A stretch of DNA of 25,205 nucleotides from positions 1 through 25,205 of the forward strand of contig QKHF01000306.1 of assembly GCA_003250135.1 (NCBI GenBank). The letters run 5' to 3'. Position numbers and translations under genes: made by a program. This document shows positions 1 through 7,016 of the stretch, one piece after another; positions within the stretch are counted from its first letter, which is position 1, and every line of letters starts with the position of its first letter. Origin of the DNA: Paracoccaceae bacterium (GTDB lineage Bacteria > Pseudomonadota > Alphaproteobacteria > Rhodobacterales > Rhodobacteraceae). The notes under the pieces are model-generated. The model was not told where the DNA came from. It saw only the letters and a program-made list of their open reading frames with translations, and did no database searches.

Positions 1-147
1 TTCGACCTGCACGCGGCGCCGGGACGCGAATACTGGGTGGAGTATCGCGATATCGAGGAGGGAAAGGGCTACACCTGCTTCAACAGGCCCTTCATCCGGG
101 ACGCGCAAGGACGGCCATTGGACGAGGAATGGGGGCGAAGGCTCTGA
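1..147 (+). CDS. C-terminal end of an unidentified protein (5' end outside window)
   Basis: Frame 1 is open from the first base to a TGA at 145-147 and gives 48 residues. They are rich in charged and aromatic residues, including YWVEYRDIEEGKGY and FNRPFIRDAQGRP, and end in WGRRL. The composition looks like real coding sequence, but I do not recognise the family. There is no membrane segment in the visible part. The gene is convergent with the M48 peptidase, and its stop codon lies inside the hairpin at 135-154. Confidence 0.6.
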   Translation, partial: FDLHAAPGREYWVEYRDIEEGKGYTCFNRPFIRDAQGRPLDEEWGRRL

Positions 148-154
148 GCCTCGC
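135..154. terminator. Hairpin over the stop of the first gene; possible bidirectional terminator
   Basis: The arms GCGA (135-138) and TCGC (151-154), and GGCT (140-143) and AGCC (147-150), pair around a 3-base loop, with one bulged A at 139. The hairpin includes the TGA of the upstream gene and lies 21 bases beyond the stop of the minus-strand peptidase. Neither strand has a run of T after it, so the terminator role is inferred from position between convergent genes. Confidence 0.35.
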
Positions 155-175
155 AACGGGAGCGGCGGTGCAGCG

Positions 176-988
176 TCAGTGCGGCGACGGGACGGCGCCG
201 GCCGCCCGCTGGACCCTGATCGCCTCCAGCGTCGCATAGACCGTGCCGACCCGCTCGGGGCTCGGCGGGTGCGTGCCCCAGAACGACAGCGACCCGTCCG
301 CGTTCTCCGCCTCGGCCCGGCGGGCGAACACCCGCACCCCGAGCGCCGGATCGTACCCGGCCCGCTCGGCGATATAGGCGCCGATCATGTCGGCCTCCAA
401 TTCGTAGGTCTGGCTGAACGACATCCGGCCCATGGCGTCGCCGAAATCCATCGCAGCGCCCATCGCGTTGGGATCGAGGCCGGTCGCCGTGCCGACCAGC
501 ACCGTCATCAACACCGAGCCCGCCATCGCCTGCTGCTGCTGCTTGGCGATATGGCCGCCGATCAGGTGGCCGACCTCATGCCCGAAAACGAAGGCCAGTT
601 CGTCCTGATTCTTCGCCTGGGCGATGAACGGCAGGTTGAACATCACCATCGGGCGTCCGTCCTCGTAGAACTGGAAGGCGTTCGGATGCGCGTCGATGTC
701 GTCGTCGATCAGGACCGTCACGTCGCAGTCGACGCCGCCCTCGCCGGCCGTCTGCTCGGCGCAGAACTCTTCGGCGACCGGCTCCACCCGCTCCACGACC
801 TCGATGAAGTTCGTCAGGATGATTTCCGGGTCGCGGGTCAGGATCTCTTCGAGATCGTCCTTCGCGCCCTCGTCCGCCAGCACCTGCTCGGCGTCCTGCA
901 GGTCTTGGGCCGTCAACGCCGGCACGTCGTATTTCGCGCCGCAGGCGGACAGGAAAACGGCTAAGACAACAAATGAGAAGCCACGCAT
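176..988 (-). CDS. M48-family zinc metallopeptidase, outer-membrane or periplasmic lipoprotein
   Basis: The 270-residue product begins with a short hydrophobic signal ending in lipobox LSAC (Cys16), so it should be lipidated and face the periplasm. The zinc motif HEVGH is at residues 137-141, and the downstream ELEAD (196-200) supplies the usual third ligand (Glu). The WGTHPPSPERV segment near residue 227 is typical of the M48C/LoiP-BepA-like group, which handles damaged or misfolded envelope proteins. No TPR domain follows, so it is a short form. Two cysteines, near residues 76 and 88, could form a disulfide. A QQQQ run follows the catalytic helix. The ATG at 988 is preceded by AGGGG at a rather long spacing. 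Substrate cannot be told from sequence. Confidence 0.9.
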   Translation of the reverse strand: MRGFSFVVLAVFLSACGAKYDVPALTAQDLQDAEQVLADEGAKDDLEEILTRDPEIILTNFIEVVERVEPVAEEFCAEQTAGEGGVDCDVTVLIDDDIDAHPNAFQFYEDGRPMVMFNLPFIAQAKNQDELAFVFGHEVGHLIGGHIAKQQQQAMAGSVLMTVLVGTATGLDPNAMGAAMDFGDAMGRMSFSQTYELEADMIGAYIAERAGYDPALGVRVFARRAEAENADGSLSFWGTHPPSPERVGTVYATLEAIRVQRAAGAVPSPH

Positions 989-1069
989 TTCACGCTCTAA
1001 CCCCTAAAAGAATCACAAGCGACGATAGCATCGCCGAGGGGCGCCATCCACCGCCGCGCGCAAAGCGGA

Positions 1070-2128
1070 CTACGCCGCGCCCTCCTTCAGCGCCTTGATC
1101 GCCTTCGCCAGAAGCTTTTTCGCCTCGCTCAGGGGAACCTGGCCCAGCAGCTTCTCCAGCGCCTTGATCCGCCCGCTCTGACTGACGGCGATGGTCGCCA
1201 GCGCCTGCGAGGCCGGGTCGCGCATGGTCTTCGCTTTCAGCTTGTCGAAATCCGACGAGATCTGCTGCTTCGCCTTGTCGGACTGCCCGGCCAGTTGCTT
1301 GATCGTCTTCTCATGCTCAGCGATGCGGTCGCGCGCGCCCAGGATCGCCTCGGCGTTCTTGCGGATCGGCGCGACCCTGGCCAGACCGTCGCGCAACCGC
1401 TCCACCTGTCCCTTCTGCTCCCGGGCCAGCTTCTCCACCTTGGCCAGAAGGGCGTTGATCTCATCCTGCTTCCTGTGGATACGCTTCTGCTCCCGCTCGC
1501 GCCGCTTGATGATCGCCCGGCTTTCGCGCATGGCGTATTTCAGCATCTCTCCCATCTTGTCGCTCAGCGACGAGAGCTGCTTCTGCGCGCCCGCGTAGTC
1601 CTTGGTTTTGAATATCTGGTCGTATTTGCCGAACATGGTCTTCAGCGCCCGGCGATCCGCGGGCGGAATGTGCTTCTGCACCTTCTTGAACTGCGCCTCG
1701 GCCTCTTTGAGCATGCGCTCGACCTCAAGCCGGTGGCTCTGCTCCTCCTCCTCCGCAATGCCGGTGACGTCGGCGATGAGTTCGGGCTTGAAACCCGTCC
1801 CGCGCAGCGCGCTTTTCAGCTTGGCTTCGGGTGAGCGTCCGCGCTTCGGAATGACTCGCAACTCCCCGCCGCGCACGCTGCAATGGCCTTGCGCCAGATC
1901 GCCCGGCAACTGTTTCAGCTGAGTCAGAAAGCGGGACGAGACCTTGCCGAGGATCAACACCGGGTCGGCGTTCTTGCCATCGAAGCGAAACTTTTCGCAG
2001 AAGTAGAAATCCGTCGCCTCGCCGCTGCTGCGCAGCCCGGTCAGCTCCTCCTTTAGGATGGCGATATAGGACTCCCGGCAGTCGAGATCGCCCAGATTGT
2101 CAAACGGCATCGGAGCCCCAGCACTCAT
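1070..2128 (-). CDS. Coiled-coil protein of unknown function
   Basis: The 352-residue product has no signal peptide or membrane segment, so it is probably cytoplasmic. Residues 1 to about 115 look globular and contain FYFCEKFRFDG and DPVLILGKVSS. From about 125 the protein is almost wholly helical and highly charged. The strongest heptad-like stretch runs from about 205 to 300, with many Lys, Arg and Glu, and it ends in a Lys/Ala-rich helix. I do not recognise the family. A coiled-coil scaffold or nucleic-acid-associated role is possible from the basic charge, but unproven. The start is uncertain: the ATG at 2128 has no clear ribosome-binding site and sits next to a strong hairpin, whereas Met7 (2110) follows GGGGCTCCG. 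The gene is divergent from the Cfa-type gene. Confidence 0.8.
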   Translation of the reverse strand: MSAGAPMPFDNLGDLDCRESYIAILKEELTGLRSSGEATDFYFCEKFRFDGKNADPVLILGKVSSRFLTQLKQLPGDLAQGHCSVRGGELRVIPKRGRSPEAKLKSALRGTGFKPELIADVTGIAEEEEQSHRLEVERMLKEAEAQFKKVQKHIPPADRRALKTMFGKYDQIFKTKDYAGAQKQLSSLSDKMGEMLKYAMRESRAIIKRREREQKRIHRKQDEINALLAKVEKLAREQKGQVERLRDGLARVAPIRKNAEAILGARDRIAEHEKTIKQLAGQSDKAKQQISSDFDKLKAKTMRDPASQALATIAVSQSGRIKALEKLLGQVPLSEAKKLLAKAIKALKEGAA

Positions 2129-2288
2129 ACGCGGGCGCGACGCGCGCCCATGCGTCGAATCCTAGGCCAAACTGTCGAAATCGCGAAAGGAAGAATGCAG
2201 ACTCGACCGCATGCGCTCTTTATGACCAGACGATCATGCGAGTCGTGTTCGGGCGGGTCGCGGAATACTGGCGGAAGCGGAGCGGTCT
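2129..2288. promoter_or_regulatory. Divergent intergenic region between coiled-coil gene and Cfa-type gene
   Basis: These 160 bases must hold the promoters of both divergent genes. Apart from the hairpin at 2133-2149 I see no convincing -35/-10 pair or operator. The stretch around 2190-2230 is somewhat less GC-rich than its surroundings. A purine-rich GGCGGAAGCGGAG lies shortly before the plus-strand ATG at 2289. Confidence 0.4.
2133..2149. other. Perfect GC hairpin beside the coiled-coil gene start
   Basis: GGGCGCG (2133-2139) and CGCGCCC (2143-2149) form a perfect 7-bp all-GC stem with a 3-base loop. It ends 4 bases from the minus-strand ATG at 2128, where a ribosome-binding site would be expected. 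It may block that start, or show that translation begins at Met7 (2110). Confidence 0.5.
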
Positions 2289-3608
2289 ATGGGCATCGGA
2301 GAACGCGGCGAGGACGACAAGGCGCTCAGAGCGGCCAGACGCGCCATCGCCTTGGTGCGCGACGCAGCGGACGCGCATTTTTCCGTGCGCCTCTGGGACG
2401 GCTCGCTCGAACCGCTCGGCCGCGACGTCACGCCGGGTCTGGCGCTGGTCATCGCCTCGCCGGGCGTCCTGCCCTCGCTGCTGCGCTGGCCGTCGCTCGA
2501 TCGGGTGATCCGCCACTATGCGCACGGCCGGATCGACATCGAGGGCGGCACGATATTGGATATCGCCGCCCCCTTCGCGCTCGACAAGGACCACCGCCGT
2601 CGTCTGCGCAAGATCGACAAGATGGCGCTCGCCAGAACCTTGCTGCCGCTTGCGCTGTCTCCGGCGGATTCGCCGGACGCCAGCCGCGCGTTTGAAGGCG
2701 CGGCCGGAGGCGAGAACCGCAAGAGCGGCGACAACCGGCGCTTCATCAACTTTCACTACGACGTCGGCAACGATTTCTATCAGCTCTTCCTCGATCCCGA
2801 GATGCAGTATTCCTGCGCGCATTTCCCAAGCTGGGACGCGAGCCTCGAGGAGGCGCAGCGCTACAAGCTGGACATGATCTGCCGGAAACTCCGGCTGAAG
2901 CCGGGTGAGCGGTTTCTCGATATCGGCTGCGGCTGGGGCGGGCTGATCTGCCACGCGGTCAAGACCTATGGCGTCACCGCGCATGGCGTGACGCTTTCGA
3001 CCGAGCAACTCGCCTTCGCGCAAGAAAAGGCCGAGCGGCTCGGCATCGCCGACCGCGTCACGCTGGAGCTGAGGGATTATCGCGAACTGACCGGGACCTT
3101 CGACAAGATCGCCTCGGTGGGAATGTACGAGCATATCGGCCTCGCCAACATTCCCGCCTATTTCGACCATGTGCGCGGGCTGCTCGCCGAAGACGGCCTG
3201 TTCTTGAACCACGCTATCTCCAGCCGGGCCAAGCGGCGAAAACGCCGAATAAAACGCGCCGAACTCCGCGCCATCCAGCGCTACATTTTCCCGGGCGGCG
3301 AATTGGACGATATCGGCCATTCGGTCGCCGAAATGGAGCGCGCGAGATTCGAAGTGCATGATGTGGAGGCGCTGCGCCCGCACTACGCCCGCACGACGCA
3401 GATCTGGTGCGAGCGACTTACGGAACGGCGCGAAGAGGCGGAGGCGCTGGTCGGGCCGGAGACCTACCGGATCTGGGTCGCCTATCTCGCTGGCGTTTCG
3501 TTGGGATTCCAGCGCGGCTCATTGCGACTGTTTCAGACGCTGGCGGGCAAGTCGGCGAAAGGCGCGCCGCCCGTGCCGCCGACACGGGCCGATATCTACG
3601 CCGATTAG
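2289..3608 (+). CDS. cfa: Cyclopropane-fatty-acyl-phospholipid synthase family methyltransferase
   Basis: The product has 439 residues. Residues 1-150 match the N-terminal lipid-binding region of the family, and the SAM-dependent methyltransferase domain follows. HYDVGNDFY is at 156-164, the SAM-binding DIGCGWGG at 211-218, and the family signature SVGMYEHIG starts near 257. A basic patch, RAKRRKRRIKR (293-303), precedes the YIFPGGEL motif. Family members transfer a methylene or methyl group from SAM to unsaturated acyl chains of membrane phospholipids, on the inner face of the membrane. The exact product (cyclopropane or methylated fatty acid) is not settled by sequence, so the symbol is a family label. 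Its stop overlaps the stop of the convergent DUF934 gene by 4 bases. Confidence 0.87.
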   Translation: MGIGERGEDDKALRAARRAIALVRDAADAHFSVRLWDGSLEPLGRDVTPGLALVIASPGVLPSLLRWPSLDRVIRHYAHGRIDIEGGTILDIAAPFALDKDHRRRLRKIDKMALARTLLPLALSPADSPDASRAFEGAAGGENRKSGDNRRFINFHYDVGNDFYQLFLDPEMQYSCAHFPSWDASLEEAQRYKLDMICRKLRLKPGERFLDIGCGWGGLICHAVKTYGVTAHGVTLSTEQLAFAQEKAERLGIADRVTLELRDYRELTGTFDKIASVGMYEHIGLANIPAYFDHVRGLLAEDGLFLNHAISSRAKRRKRRIKRAELRAIQRYIFPGGELDDIGHSVAEMERARFEVHDVEALRPHYARTTQIWCERLTERREEAEALVGPETYRIWVAYLAGVSLGFQRGSLRLFQTLAGKSAKGAPPVPPTRADIYAD

Positions 3609-4015
3609 GCGGCGCGACCGCGCTTGTAGAGCGCCTGATTGTTTTGGGCGGCCTTCAGCCAGTGCGCTTCCGGCTGCCGGGCGGCCATCGCGTCGTCGAT
3701 CTCCACCTCGTCGAAGCCACAGCCCCGCGCGAAGGCGTACTGGTCCGAGATCAGCGGCCCCTTGGCGCGCAGCGCGCCCTTGAAGCCCAGCGCGCGCAGG
3801 CGGCGGCCCAGGCTGAAGCCGCGCCCGTCGGCGAAGCTGGGGAACTCGACCGCGATCAGCGCGATGCGGCCGAAGGCCGGCGCGAGCGCCTCGGCCGACG
3901 CGTCATTCGGCAGCAACACCGCAAGCTCCGAAGCCTCCGACGCGAGCGCGTCTTCGGGCGTCAGATAAGCGCGCTCGGCCTCGGCCCGGAAACCGTTGTC
4001 GTCGATAATGGGCAT
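3605..4015 (-). CDS. DUF934 protein of the sulfite-reduction operon
   Basis: The 136-residue soluble protein matches the DUF934/COG3749 family by its core FADGRGFSLGRRLRALGFKG followed by ISDQYAFARGCGFDEVEID. The family is found almost always beside cysI/cysH and is sometimes annotated as an oxidoreductase probably involved in sulfite reduction; its biochemical role is not established. It is the last gene of the cluster. The ATG at 4015 is preceded by TGAGGAGCG, whose TGA is the cysH stop, so the genes are 9 bases apart and probably translationally coupled. Confidence 0.88.
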   Translation of the reverse strand: MPIIDDNGFRAEAERAYLTPEDALASEASELAVLLPNDASAEALAPAFGRIALIAVEFPSFADGRGFSLGRRLRALGFKGALRAKGPLISDQYAFARGCGFDEVEIDDAMAARQPEAHWLKAAQNNQALYKRGRAA

Positions 4016-4024
4016 GCTCGCTCC

Positions 4025-4813
4025 TCAGGCCGCGTCGAAGGCGGCGGGCACGGGGCCGCGCACCACCTTGCCGTTCACGAAATGGATGCCGCACTCGGTC
4101 TTGTCCGAACCGCGCCAGCGGCCGGCGCGCGGGTCCTCGCCCGGCTTCACCGGCGTGGTGCAGGGCGCGCAGCCGATCGACGGGAAGCCCTGCGCGACCA
4201 GAGGATGCGGCGGCAGGTCGTGATCGGCCATGTAGGTCTTCACCGAGTCGCTGTTCCAATAAGCCAGCGGATTGATTTTGATCCGCCCGTCCTCATCCGT
4301 CTCGAACACGCGCAGGCCCTGCCGCACCAGCGACTGCGACCGCTTGCGGCCGGTGATCCAGGCGTCGAAACCCTCCAGCGCCTCCTTCAGCGGCAGCACC
4401 TTGCGGATGTGGCAGCAGCGGTCGTGATCGAGACGGTGCAGATCGCCCGCCGGGTCCTGCGCCGCGAGGTCGGCCTCGGCCGGGCGCAGCACCTGAATGT
4501 TGGTCAGGCCCAGCTGTTCGGAGAGGTTCTGCTGATACTCGAGCGTCTCGGCGAACAGCTTGCCGGAATCGCCAAAGAGGACCGGCGTCGCCGGGTCGAT
4601 CTCTGAGATCATGTGCAGAAGCACCGCCGATTCCGCCCCGAAAGAGGAAACCAGCGCGATCCGACCGGCGAAATCGCTGGTCAGCGCCTCTTCCAGCACA
4701 TCACGCGGGCAGCGCTCCGCGTAGAGCCGGTTCAGCTCCTCGGCGCGCGCTTCCGGGCTCAGGCCGCGGAACGGCGCGCCGGTAATGACGTTTTCACCCT
4801 TATCAAGCGGCAT
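4025..4813 (-). CDS. cysH: Assimilatory adenylyl-sulfate / phosphoadenylyl-sulfate reductase
   Basis: CysH reduces activated sulfate to sulfite with thioredoxin as the usual electron donor, in the cytoplasm. The 262-residue protein has the nucleotide-binding SSFGAESAVLLHM near residue 56 and the Arg-rich GRKRSQS segment near 155. The paired cysteines C133-C134 and C215/C218 (GCAPC) mark the [4Fe-4S] form that generally prefers APS, and ECGIH (C241) carries the catalytic cysteine. The C-terminal tail after that is longer than in forms ending at ECGLH. The start overlaps the end of cysI by 11 bases, which supports co-transcription. The sulfate-activating genes (cysD/N/C) are not in the window. 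Confidence 0.93.
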   Translation of the reverse strand: MPLDKGENVITGAPFRGLSPEARAEELNRLYAERCPRDVLEEALTSDFAGRIALVSSFGAESAVLLHMISEIDPATPVLFGDSGKLFAETLEYQQNLSEQLGLTNIQVLRPAEADLAAQDPAGDLHRLDHDRCCHIRKVLPLKEALEGFDAWITGRKRSQSLVRQGLRVFETDEDGRIKINPLAYWNSDSVKTYMADHDLPPHPLVAQGFPSIGCAPCTTPVKPGEDPRAGRWRGSDKTECGIHFVNGKVVRGPVPAAFDAA

Positions 4814-6476
4814 GACGGGCCTCGCTGGGGTAAAGCGCCTCCTTGAACGGCTCGGCGCCGATGCGGCGATAGGTCTGAAGGAAGGTCTCCTCCCGGTTCA
4901 GACGTTCCGCCTTGTACGTCTCCACGATCCGCTCGATCGCGGGCACGACCTCTTCGGCCGGAAAGCCGGGGCCCATGCGCTCGCCGATCGCGGCGGTCTC
5001 GGTCGCGTCGCCGCCCAGCGTGATCTGGTAGTTCTCGATCCCGCCCTTATCGAGGCCCAGGATGCCGATATGGCCAACATGGTGATGGCCGCAGGCGTTG
5101 ATGCAGCCCGAGATCTTGATCTTCATCTCACCAATGTCGCGCGCGACGACGGGGTCGGCGAAATGCCGGGCGATGTCCTGCGCGACCGGGATCGAGCGCG
5201 CCGTCGCCAGCGCGCAATAGTCCAGCCCCGGGCAGGCGATCATGTCCGAGATCAGGCCGATATTGGCGGTGCCCAGCCCGGCCGCGTCCAGCGCCTGGTA
5301 GACCTCGTGCAGCTGGTCCTTCCTGAGATGCGGCAGGACGATGTTCTGCTCATGGGTCACGCGCAGCTCATCGAAGCTGTAGCGCTCGGCCAGATCGGCC
5401 ATCACCCGCATCTGCTCCGAAGTCGCGTCCCCAGGCGCCTCGCCTATCGCCTTCAGCGAGATGGTCGCGATGGCGTATCCCGGCTCGCGGTGATCCACGA
5501 CATTGGTGTCGACCCACGCGGCGAAGCGCGGGTCGGCGGCCTTGGCGGCCTCCAGCGCGGCGTCCGCGCCCTCGACGGTCTCGAAGGCGGGCGGGGCGAA
5601 ATAGGCCTCGATGCGGGCGATCTCCTCGGCCGAAGGCGCGAAGGTCGGCGCGTCCATCGCCTCGAACTCCGCCTCGATCATCGCGCGCAGCTCCTCAAGC
5701 CCGGTCTCGTGGACCAGGATCTTGATGCGGGCTTTGTACTTGTTGTCCCGACGGCCGTGCAGGTTGTAGACGCGCAGGATCGCCTCCAGATAGCGCAGCA
5801 GCTGATCCTTCGGCAGGAACTCGCGCACCACCTTGCCGATCATCGGGGTGCGGCCCAGGCCGCCGCCCACGATCACCTCATAGCCGGGCGCGCCCGCGTC
5901 GTCGCGGACCATGCGCAGACCGATATCGTGCGCCTTCACCGCCGCCCGGTCGTTGGGCGAGCCGGTGACCGCGATCTTGAACTTGCGCGGCAGGAAGGCG
6001 AATTCCGGGTGGTTGGTCGACCACTGGCGCACCAGTTCGCAGGTCGGACGCGGGTCCTCGATCTCATCCGAGGCGGCGCCGGCGAACTGGTCCGAGGTGA
6101 CGTTGCGGATGCAGTTGCCCGAGGTCTGGATCGCGTGCATCTCCACATCCGCCAGCGCGTCGAGGATATCCGGCACGTCCTTCAGCTTCGGCCAGTTGAA
6201 CTGGATGTTCTGGCGCGTGGTGAAGTGGCCGTAGCCCTTGTCCCACGTGTCCGCGATCAGCGCGAACTGGCGCATCTGCCGGCTGGAAAGCGTGCCATAG
6301 GGCACCGCGATGCGCAGCATGTAGGCGTGGAGCTGCAGGTAGAGGCCGTTCTGCAGACGGAGGGGGCGGAATTCCTCCTCCGTCAGCGCGCCTGTCACGC
6401 GGCGCGCCACCTGGTCGCGGAAGGTCGCGACGCGGGCGCGGACGAAGTCATGGTCGAATTCGTCATAGCGATACAT
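4803..6476 (-). CDS. cysI: Siroheme [4Fe-4S] sulfite/nitrite reductase, sulfite-reducing by context
   Basis: This enzyme makes the six-electron reduction of sulfite to sulfide. The 557-residue protein has two pseudo-symmetric halves. The siroheme/[4Fe-4S] ligands are visible as C415 and C421 (CPGLDYC) and C458 and C462 (CINAC), followed by GHHHVGHIGILG. The first half carries TTRQNIQFNW near 87 and NCIRNVTSD near 121. Ferredoxin-type enzymes have this single-chain length, and no cysJ flavoprotein is present. I chose the ATG at 6476 (MYRYDEFDHDF), preceded by AGGAAAGAG. The frame stays open upstream for 109 more codons, but that part is Arg/Ser-rich shadow of the DUF2849 gene. Nitrite reduction is an alternative, but cysH and DUF934 next door favour sulfite. 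Confidence 0.93.
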   Translation of the reverse strand: MYRYDEFDHDFVRARVATFRDQVARRVTGALTEEEFRPLRLQNGLYLQLHAYMLRIAVPYGTLSSRQMRQFALIADTWDKGYGHFTTRQNIQFNWPKLKDVPDILDALADVEMHAIQTSGNCIRNVTSDQFAGAASDEIEDPRPTCELVRQWSTNHPEFAFLPRKFKIAVTGSPNDRAAVKAHDIGLRMVRDDAGAPGYEVIVGGGLGRTPMIGKVVREFLPKDQLLRYLEAILRVYNLHGRRDNKYKARIKILVHETGLEELRAMIEAEFEAMDAPTFAPSAEEIARIEAYFAPPAFETVEGADAALEAAKAADPRFAAWVDTNVVDHREPGYAIATISLKAIGEAPGDATSEQMRVMADLAERYSFDELRVTHEQNIVLPHLRKDQLHEVYQALDAAGLGTANIGLISDMIACPGLDYCALATARSIPVAQDIARHFADPVVARDIGEMKIKISGCINACGHHHVGHIGILGLDKGGIENYQITLGGDATETAAIGERMGPGFPAEEVVPAIERIVETYKAERLNREETFLQTYRRIGAEPFKEALYPSEARHAA

Positions 6477-6525
6477 GACGGGACTCTTTCCTGGTGCTGG
6501 GGGCGTTGTCGCGCCGTGGCCGGGC

Positions 6526-6858
6526 TCAGGCGGCGACTTTGGCGATGGGCGCGACAGCCTCGGCCTGACGGCCAAGGTCGGGGCGGTTCGACGGGCCGAG
6601 CGTGCGGCGGTGCTCACGGTAATGCAGCGGCTGCGGCACGCCGTCCGCGCCGATCGCGACATCCGCCAGATAAGCGCCGACGATGGTGCTCTGCTGCGCT
6701 TCGCCGCGCGCGAGGATCGCGTCGGCGTCCTCTTTCGAATGGGCCACCGCCGCATCCGAGAGGTTGCGCGACCAGAAGCCGCCGGCGGTGAAATAGACGA
6801 CATCGCCCTCGAACAGGTCGTTCGCCGTCACGATCTGGGTTTTGAACGCTTTCGCCAT
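6526..6858 (-). CDS. DUF2849 protein, first gene of the sulfur-assimilation cluster
   Basis: The 110-residue soluble protein starts MAKAFKTQIVTANDLFEGDVVYF and contains FWSRNLSDAAVAHSKEDADAILARGE, which matches the DUF2849 family. That family sits directly before cysI in many alphaproteobacteria and has no demonstrated function. The ATG at 6858 follows GGAGAGAGAC. An in-frame ATG at 6951 would add 31 residues with two cysteines but has no good ribosome-binding site and lies beyond the leader hairpin, so I rejected it. The cysI start is 49 bases downstream. In related clusters a siroheme-synthase gene often precedes this one; here it is absent. Confidence 0.85.
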   Translation of the reverse strand: MAKAFKTQIVTANDLFEGDVVYFTAGGFWSRNLSDAAVAHSKEDADAILARGEAQQSTIVGAYLADVAIGADGVPQPLHYREHRRTLGPSNRPDLGRQAEAVAPIAKVAA

Positions 6859-6874
6859 GGTCTCTCTCCGCTGA

Positions 6875-6896
6875 CGCCCTGATTCTGGACAGGGCG
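6875..6896 (-). other. Leader hairpin upstream of DUF2849 gene
   Basis: CGCCCTG (6875-6881) and CAGGGCG (6890-6896) make a perfect 7-bp stem with an 8-base loop. If transcription starts near the palindrome, the hairpin lies in the 5' untranslated region, 16 bases before the ATG and close to the ribosome-binding site. There is no T-tract for a classic attenuator. Confidence 0.5.
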
Positions 6897-6919
6897 ATCC
6901 GAAACTTTCCTCGCAGAAA

Positions 6920-6933
6920 GATAGAATTTTATC
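6920..6933. promoter_or_regulatory. AT-rich palindrome, candidate operator for the Lrp-type regulator
   Basis: GATAGAATTTTATC is symmetric at 12 of 14 positions. Its length, symmetry and central AATTT resemble the 15-base AT-rich sites bound by Lrp/AsnC dimers. It stands about midway between the two divergent genes. The binding partner is inferred from position only. Confidence 0.5.
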
Positions 6934-7016
6934 CCGGTTTGTGGTAGCCATGGATGTAGTTTAAGGAAAATCATCCCATATTGACCCCGCTCTGGGAGAG
7001 GAGTTTCACAAATCCC

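Larger units (their letters stand above)
6859..7016. promoter_or_regulatory. Divergent control region between DUF2849-cys operon and Lrp regulator
   Basis: The 158 bases separate divergent ATGs and are distinctly more AT-rich than the genes around them. They contain a near-palindrome at 6920-6933, a hairpin at 6875-6896, and a second inverted pair, GGATG (6952-6956) with CATCC (6972-6976). Read on the minus strand, TAAAAT within the palindrome resembles a -10 box, but no good -35 is apparent. Confidence 0.6.

Noticed and set aside
293..323. GC-rich run within the M48 gene considered as a structured element
   Set aside because: Ordinary coding sequence around the ENADGSLSFW segment; no pairing arms beyond expectation at this GC content.
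522..541. TGC/CAG-type trinucleotide run
   Set aside because: It simply encodes the QQQQ stretch of the M48 peptidase; too short to be a meaningful repeat.
4785..6791. Long plus-strand frame of about 668 codons opposite cysI
   Set aside because: It is the antisense of cysI, Arg/Asp/Gln/His-rich with no domain signal; high GC at third positions removes stops on the opposite strand. The real gene has clear siroheme/Fe-S motifs.
6477..6803. 109-codon in-frame N-terminal extension of cysI
   Set aside because: It overlaps the DUF2849 gene in another frame, is Arg/Ser-rich, and the ATG at 6476 has a good ribosome-binding site and begins the conserved domain.
6859..6951. In-frame 31-residue extension of the DUF2849 protein, or a Cys-containing leader peptide
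   Set aside because: No ribosome-binding site before the ATG at 6951, it is in frame so cannot act as a separate leader peptide with its own stop, and it covers the presumed promoter and hairpin.
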